DNA from: UBA6115 sp964346355
GTDB taxonomy: Bacteria > Bacillota > Clostridia > Christensenellales > Aristaeellaceae
Reading direction: 5' to 3'
Length of the DNA: 7,523 nt
Assembly (NCBI GenBank): GCA_964346355.1
Contig: CAYFUH010000055.1
Span: forward strand, 1-7,523
Made by a program: the position numbers and the translations under genes. Numbering within the stretch: the stretch's first letter is position 1; each line of letters opens with the position of its first letter. Below are positions 5,519-7,523 of this stretch, piece by piece. The notes under the pieces are model-generated. The model saw only the letters and a list, made by a program, of their open reading frames with translations. It searched no databases and had not been told where the DNA came from.

Positions 5519-6115
5519 TTATAGGGTCTGCTTCTTTTGAAAAATCATCCCAAAGGCCCAGCCGCACAGGCCGCCGATGATGTGCGCGATCTGGGACACG
5601 TTGTCAGACTGGAAGATGCCGCCGCCAATTTCACGCCCCAGGTAAATCACGGCGACCAACAGCAGGGTGAGCGGCACCTTCTTGTTTTTGCGGCCGGAGG
5701 CGGCGGAGAGAAGGATCAACATAAACACAATGCCGCTGGCGCCCAAGGCTGCGCTGGCGGGCGAGATCAGTAGGTGGAACAGCCCGGTCATCAGCGCGGT
5801 TATCAAAATCATGATGATAAAGCGCTTGGCGCCGTACTGCTTTTCAATAATGGGTCCCAACACCAAAAACAATGCCATGTTGTTGGCGAAATGCGCGAAG
5901 TTGGCGTGGCCAAGCACATGCAAAAAGAGCCGCGGATAAAACAGGAAATCAGAGGCAGAGGAGCGGTATACCGAAAACAGCGCCGTTGTAGATGCCCCGC
6001 CTGTGAGCGCGCCGATGATCAGCGCGATCAGTGACAGCGCGGCGAAGGTCAAGGTGACGGGGGAGGCCAGCTCCACCCATTTGCGGGGATCAATCTTTTT
6101 CCAAAAGTTTGCCAT
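5519..6115 (-). CDS. Rhomboid family intramembrane serine protease
   Basis: Rhomboids cleave membrane proteins within or near their transmembrane segments. The 198-residue protein is a compact integral membrane protein with about six hydrophobic segments. It carries the family signatures: HFANNM (His75 and Asn79, matching the HxxxN oxyanion motif), GASG with nucleophile Ser127, and AHIIGG with catalytic His178. The Ser-His dyad is complete, so it should be active. The N-terminus (ANFWKKIDPRKW) is short and cytosolic-looking, and no extra domain is attached. The ATG has AGGAGG at 6123-6128 with a 7-base spacer. It lies 72 bases upstream of the ECF sigma gene on the same strand with no hairpin terminator between, so its transcript could run into the sigma operon. 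Confidence 0.92.
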   Translation of the reverse strand: MANFWKKIDPRKWVELASPVTLTFAALSLIALIIGALTGGASTTALFSVYRSSASDFLFYPRLFLHVLGHANFAHFANNMALFLVLGPIIEKQYGAKRFIIMILITALMTGLFHLLISPASAALGASGIVFMLILLSAASGRKNKKVPLTLLLVAVIYLGREIGGGIFQSDNVSQIAHIIGGLCGWAFGMIFQKKQTL

Positions 6116-6150
6116 GGTGTGCCCTCCTGTTATATGTGTTGTTGTGTTGG

Positions 6151-6180
6151 ATTACCGCAACAGCTTCAATCACCTGGCAA
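6151..6180 (-). promoter_or_regulatory. Weak candidate promoter for the rhomboid gene
   Basis: On the minus strand TTGCCA (6180-6175, one mismatch to the -35 consensus) and GGTAAT (6156-6151, two mismatches) are separated by 18 bases. It is the best pair I can find in the divergent gap. A TATAAC at about 6129-6134 touches the ribosome site and is too close to be the -10. Confidence 0.3.
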
Positions 6181-6225
6181 TAGAATACCATACAAGCATT
6201 GCATGTGCCATATGTTAAAAAGGGC

Positions 6226-6254
6226 TTGCGCCAGCAATTTTTCAGCAGTATAAT
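6226..6254 (+). promoter_or_regulatory. Sigma-A promoter of the Fic gene
   Basis: TTGCGC (6226-6231) and a perfect TATAAT (6249-6254) are separated by exactly 17 bases. Transcription would begin near 6261, leaving a leader of about 50 bases with AGGAGG at 6302-6307. The -10 hexamer is the tail of the second unit of the 11-bp repeat array. Confidence 0.65.
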
Positions 6255-6315
6255 AGCAATAAATTAGCAGATAATCAGCAGTTGAGCGGCAAAAGAACAG
6301 CAGGAGGCACAGCAT
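6233..6315 (+). repeat. 11-bp-period AGCAR direct-repeat array across the Fic promoter and leader
   Basis: AGCAA or AGCAG begins at 6233, 6244, 6255, 6266 and 6277, each exactly 11 bases apart. The phase continues with GGCAA at 6288 and AGCAG at 6299, and then AGCAT, one base late, at 6311. The rest of each early unit is A/T-rich and varies. The array starts within the promoter spacer, supplies the -10 (unit 2) and the AGGAGG (unit 7), and ends on the ATG. The spacing is close to one helical turn, so all heads face nearly the same side of the DNA. Confidence 0.7.
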
Positions 6316-7510
6316 GGACACACAGGCGCAGTATCAGGATTTAATCGATGCTTTCATCATGCGCTACCTGCCGCGGCGGGAGGTGCTGCACCGGCTGCCC
6401 TTGTCTGTGGACATCAAGGAGTTCTGGCCCGTACTGGAAAATACACGGCGGGGCATGTCCACTCTGTTGCCCCTCATAACCCAGGAGGGTGAATCCTTCT
6501 GGTTTGTTCAAAACCCGTCCATCACGATGCAGGTGGACCAGGTCAGCGCGTCTGCGCGGCGCGAAACGCTGCTTTCGCCCTGGGTCACAGCGCATTTGCA
6601 GGAGGACGCCATGATTGAGGAGGCGGTCTACTCCAGCCTGATTGAAGGCGCCTTCACCACGCGTGAGGCTGCGGAAAAAATGCTGAAGAGCGGCAGAAAA
6701 CCGCGCAATCAGTCCGAGCAGATGGTGAAGAACAATTACGACGCGCTATCCTTCATGCTGGAACGGCTGCATATGCCCATCAGCCGGGATATGCTGGTTC
6801 AAGTTGCCGGCATCCTGACCAGGGGCACGACGGACACCCCGGTAACAGGCTTTCGCACAATACAAGTTGTCGTCGCTGGGCAGGATGAGGTGGTGTACAC
6901 GCCGCCTGCGCCGGATCAAGTATCCGGTATGATGGACAGCCTGCTGGACTTTATCAAAACAAGCAAGCTGCACCCTGTCATCAAAGCCTGCATTGCGCAT
7001 TTTTACTTTGTGTATGTGCATCCCTTCACCGATGGCAACGGCCGCACCGCGCGCGCGCTGAGCCTGCTGATTTTGCTGCAATCGGGCTTTGATTTCTTCC
7101 GGTCCTTTCCCATCTCAAGCCTGGTTGCAAAAGACCGCATGAAGTACTACCGCGCCATCCGGGATGTAGAAGACAGCGCGGGGGACATGACCTATTTCAT
7201 CGACACCTACAGCGCCATGCTGTCAGGCGCTTTGCAGATCATGGAACGCCAGGTCACCTTCCATCTGCTGCGAAAGGAGTGGATGGCCCGCCTGCGCGCT
7301 TTAGGCACCTTAAATGAGCGCCAGCTTCTGGGCGCTGACTGGCTGCTGAAAAAAGACCAGGAGCAAATGACGGTGAATGTCTGGAAAAAGAAGTTTGGCA
7401 CGGCAACGGAGACCGCGCGCCAGGATTTGCTCACCCTGAGTGAAACCGGCTTGTTGACCCGGCGGATGGAAGGGAAAAAGGCAGTGTTCATCATCAACAG
7501 GGTTCCGTAA
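6314..7510 (+). CDS. Fic family protein (class II, N-terminal inhibitory helix, C-terminal winged-helix-like region)
   Basis: Fic enzymes usually transfer AMP from ATP to a target protein side chain. The 398-residue protein has the complete active-site motif HPFTDGNGRTAR (His236 to Arg247). The inhibitory motif SSLIEG (residues 107-112, (S/T)xxxE(G/N) with Glu111) lies N-terminal to the Fic core, as in class II self-inhibited Fic proteins. VVYTPPAP (residues 193-200) fits the target-binding flap. The C-terminal 65 or so residues (NERQLLGADWLL, then TETARQDLLTLSETGLLTRR and a short beta wing) look like a winged helix. The target cannot be read from sequence. The ATG is supported by AGGAGG at 6302-6307 with a 6-base spacer. 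It has no antitoxin-like partner here, which suits a self-inhibited enzyme. Confidence 0.93.
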   Translation: MDTQAQYQDLIDAFIMRYLPRREVLHRLPLSVDIKEFWPVLENTRRGMSTLLPLITQEGESFWFVQNPSITMQVDQVSASARRETLLSPWVTAHLQEDAMIEEAVYSSLIEGAFTTREAAEKMLKSGRKPRNQSEQMVKNNYDALSFMLERLHMPISRDMLVQVAGILTRGTTDTPVTGFRTIQVVVAGQDEVVYTPPAPDQVSGMMDSLLDFIKTSKLHPVIKACIAHFYFVYVHPFTDGNGRTARALSLLILLQSGFDFFRSFPISSLVAKDRMKYYRAIRDVEDSAGDMTYFIDTYSAMLSGALQIMERQVTFHLLRKEWMARLRALGTLNERQLLGADWLLKKDQEQMTVNVWKKKFGTATETARQDLLTLSETGLLTRRMEGKKAVFIINRVP

Positions 7511-7523
7511 AGAGTGCCAATAA

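Noticed and set aside
4198..5524. Two long plus-strand open frames (262 and 257 codons) opposite the sigma operon
   Set aside because: The opposite strand carries clear sigma and small-protein genes with strong ribosome sites and an ECF promoter, while these frames show low-complexity composition and no family signature.
7511..7523. Possible terminator or further gene after the Fic gene
   Set aside because: Only 13 bases remain and they contain no hairpin or open frame.

Overview
The window looks like ordinary chromosome from a GC-rich, low-oxygen Bacillota, most likely a member of the Clostridia. This is a judgement from gene types, not a search. The evidence is a thymidylate synthase of the form common in Clostridia, a FabK-type flavin enoyl-ACP reductase, a DUF4080-type cobalamin radical-SAM protein, very regular AGGAGG ribosome sites, and GC-rich codons with rare TTG/GTG starts. 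No tRNA, rRNA, insertion sequence, CRISPR array or phage gene is visible.

Layout: (1) Bases 1-587, plus strand: the C-terminal end of a radical-SAM gene that enters from the left. A hairpin terminator at 586-623 lies between it and the converging minus-strand genes. (2) Bases 648-2910, minus strand: thyA, folA and a TIM-barrel sugar isomerase/epimerase, in transcription order, packed tightly and probably an operon with a promoter at about 2950-2977. (3) Bases 3006-3932, minus strand: fabK alone, with a candidate promoter whose -10 sits inside an inverted repeat. (4) Bases 4078-5446, minus strand: an ECF sigma factor, a soluble Cys-free putative anti-sigma factor, and two small helical proteins that share a motif. 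This operon starts at a recognisable ECF-type promoter and ends in two tandem terminators, the first with the last gene's stop codon in its loop. (5) Bases 5519-6115, minus strand: a rhomboid intramembrane protease just upstream of the sigma operon, with no terminator between them. (6) Bases 6314-7510, plus strand: a Fic-family protein with an inhibitory helix and a C-terminal winged-helix-like region. Its promoter and leader consist of an 11-bp-period repeat that begins each unit with AGCAA or AGCAG.

How they may work together: ThyA and FolA form the dTMP/tetrahydrofolate cycle. The sigma/anti-sigma/small-protein group reads as a self-regulated stress or signal switch, but the anti-sigma has no membrane segment or zinc motif, so how the signal arrives is unknown; the two small proteins are candidates. 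The Fic gene, with its own DNA-binding-like domain and periodic promoter array, may regulate itself. The two items most worth following up are the sigma module and the Fic promoter array.
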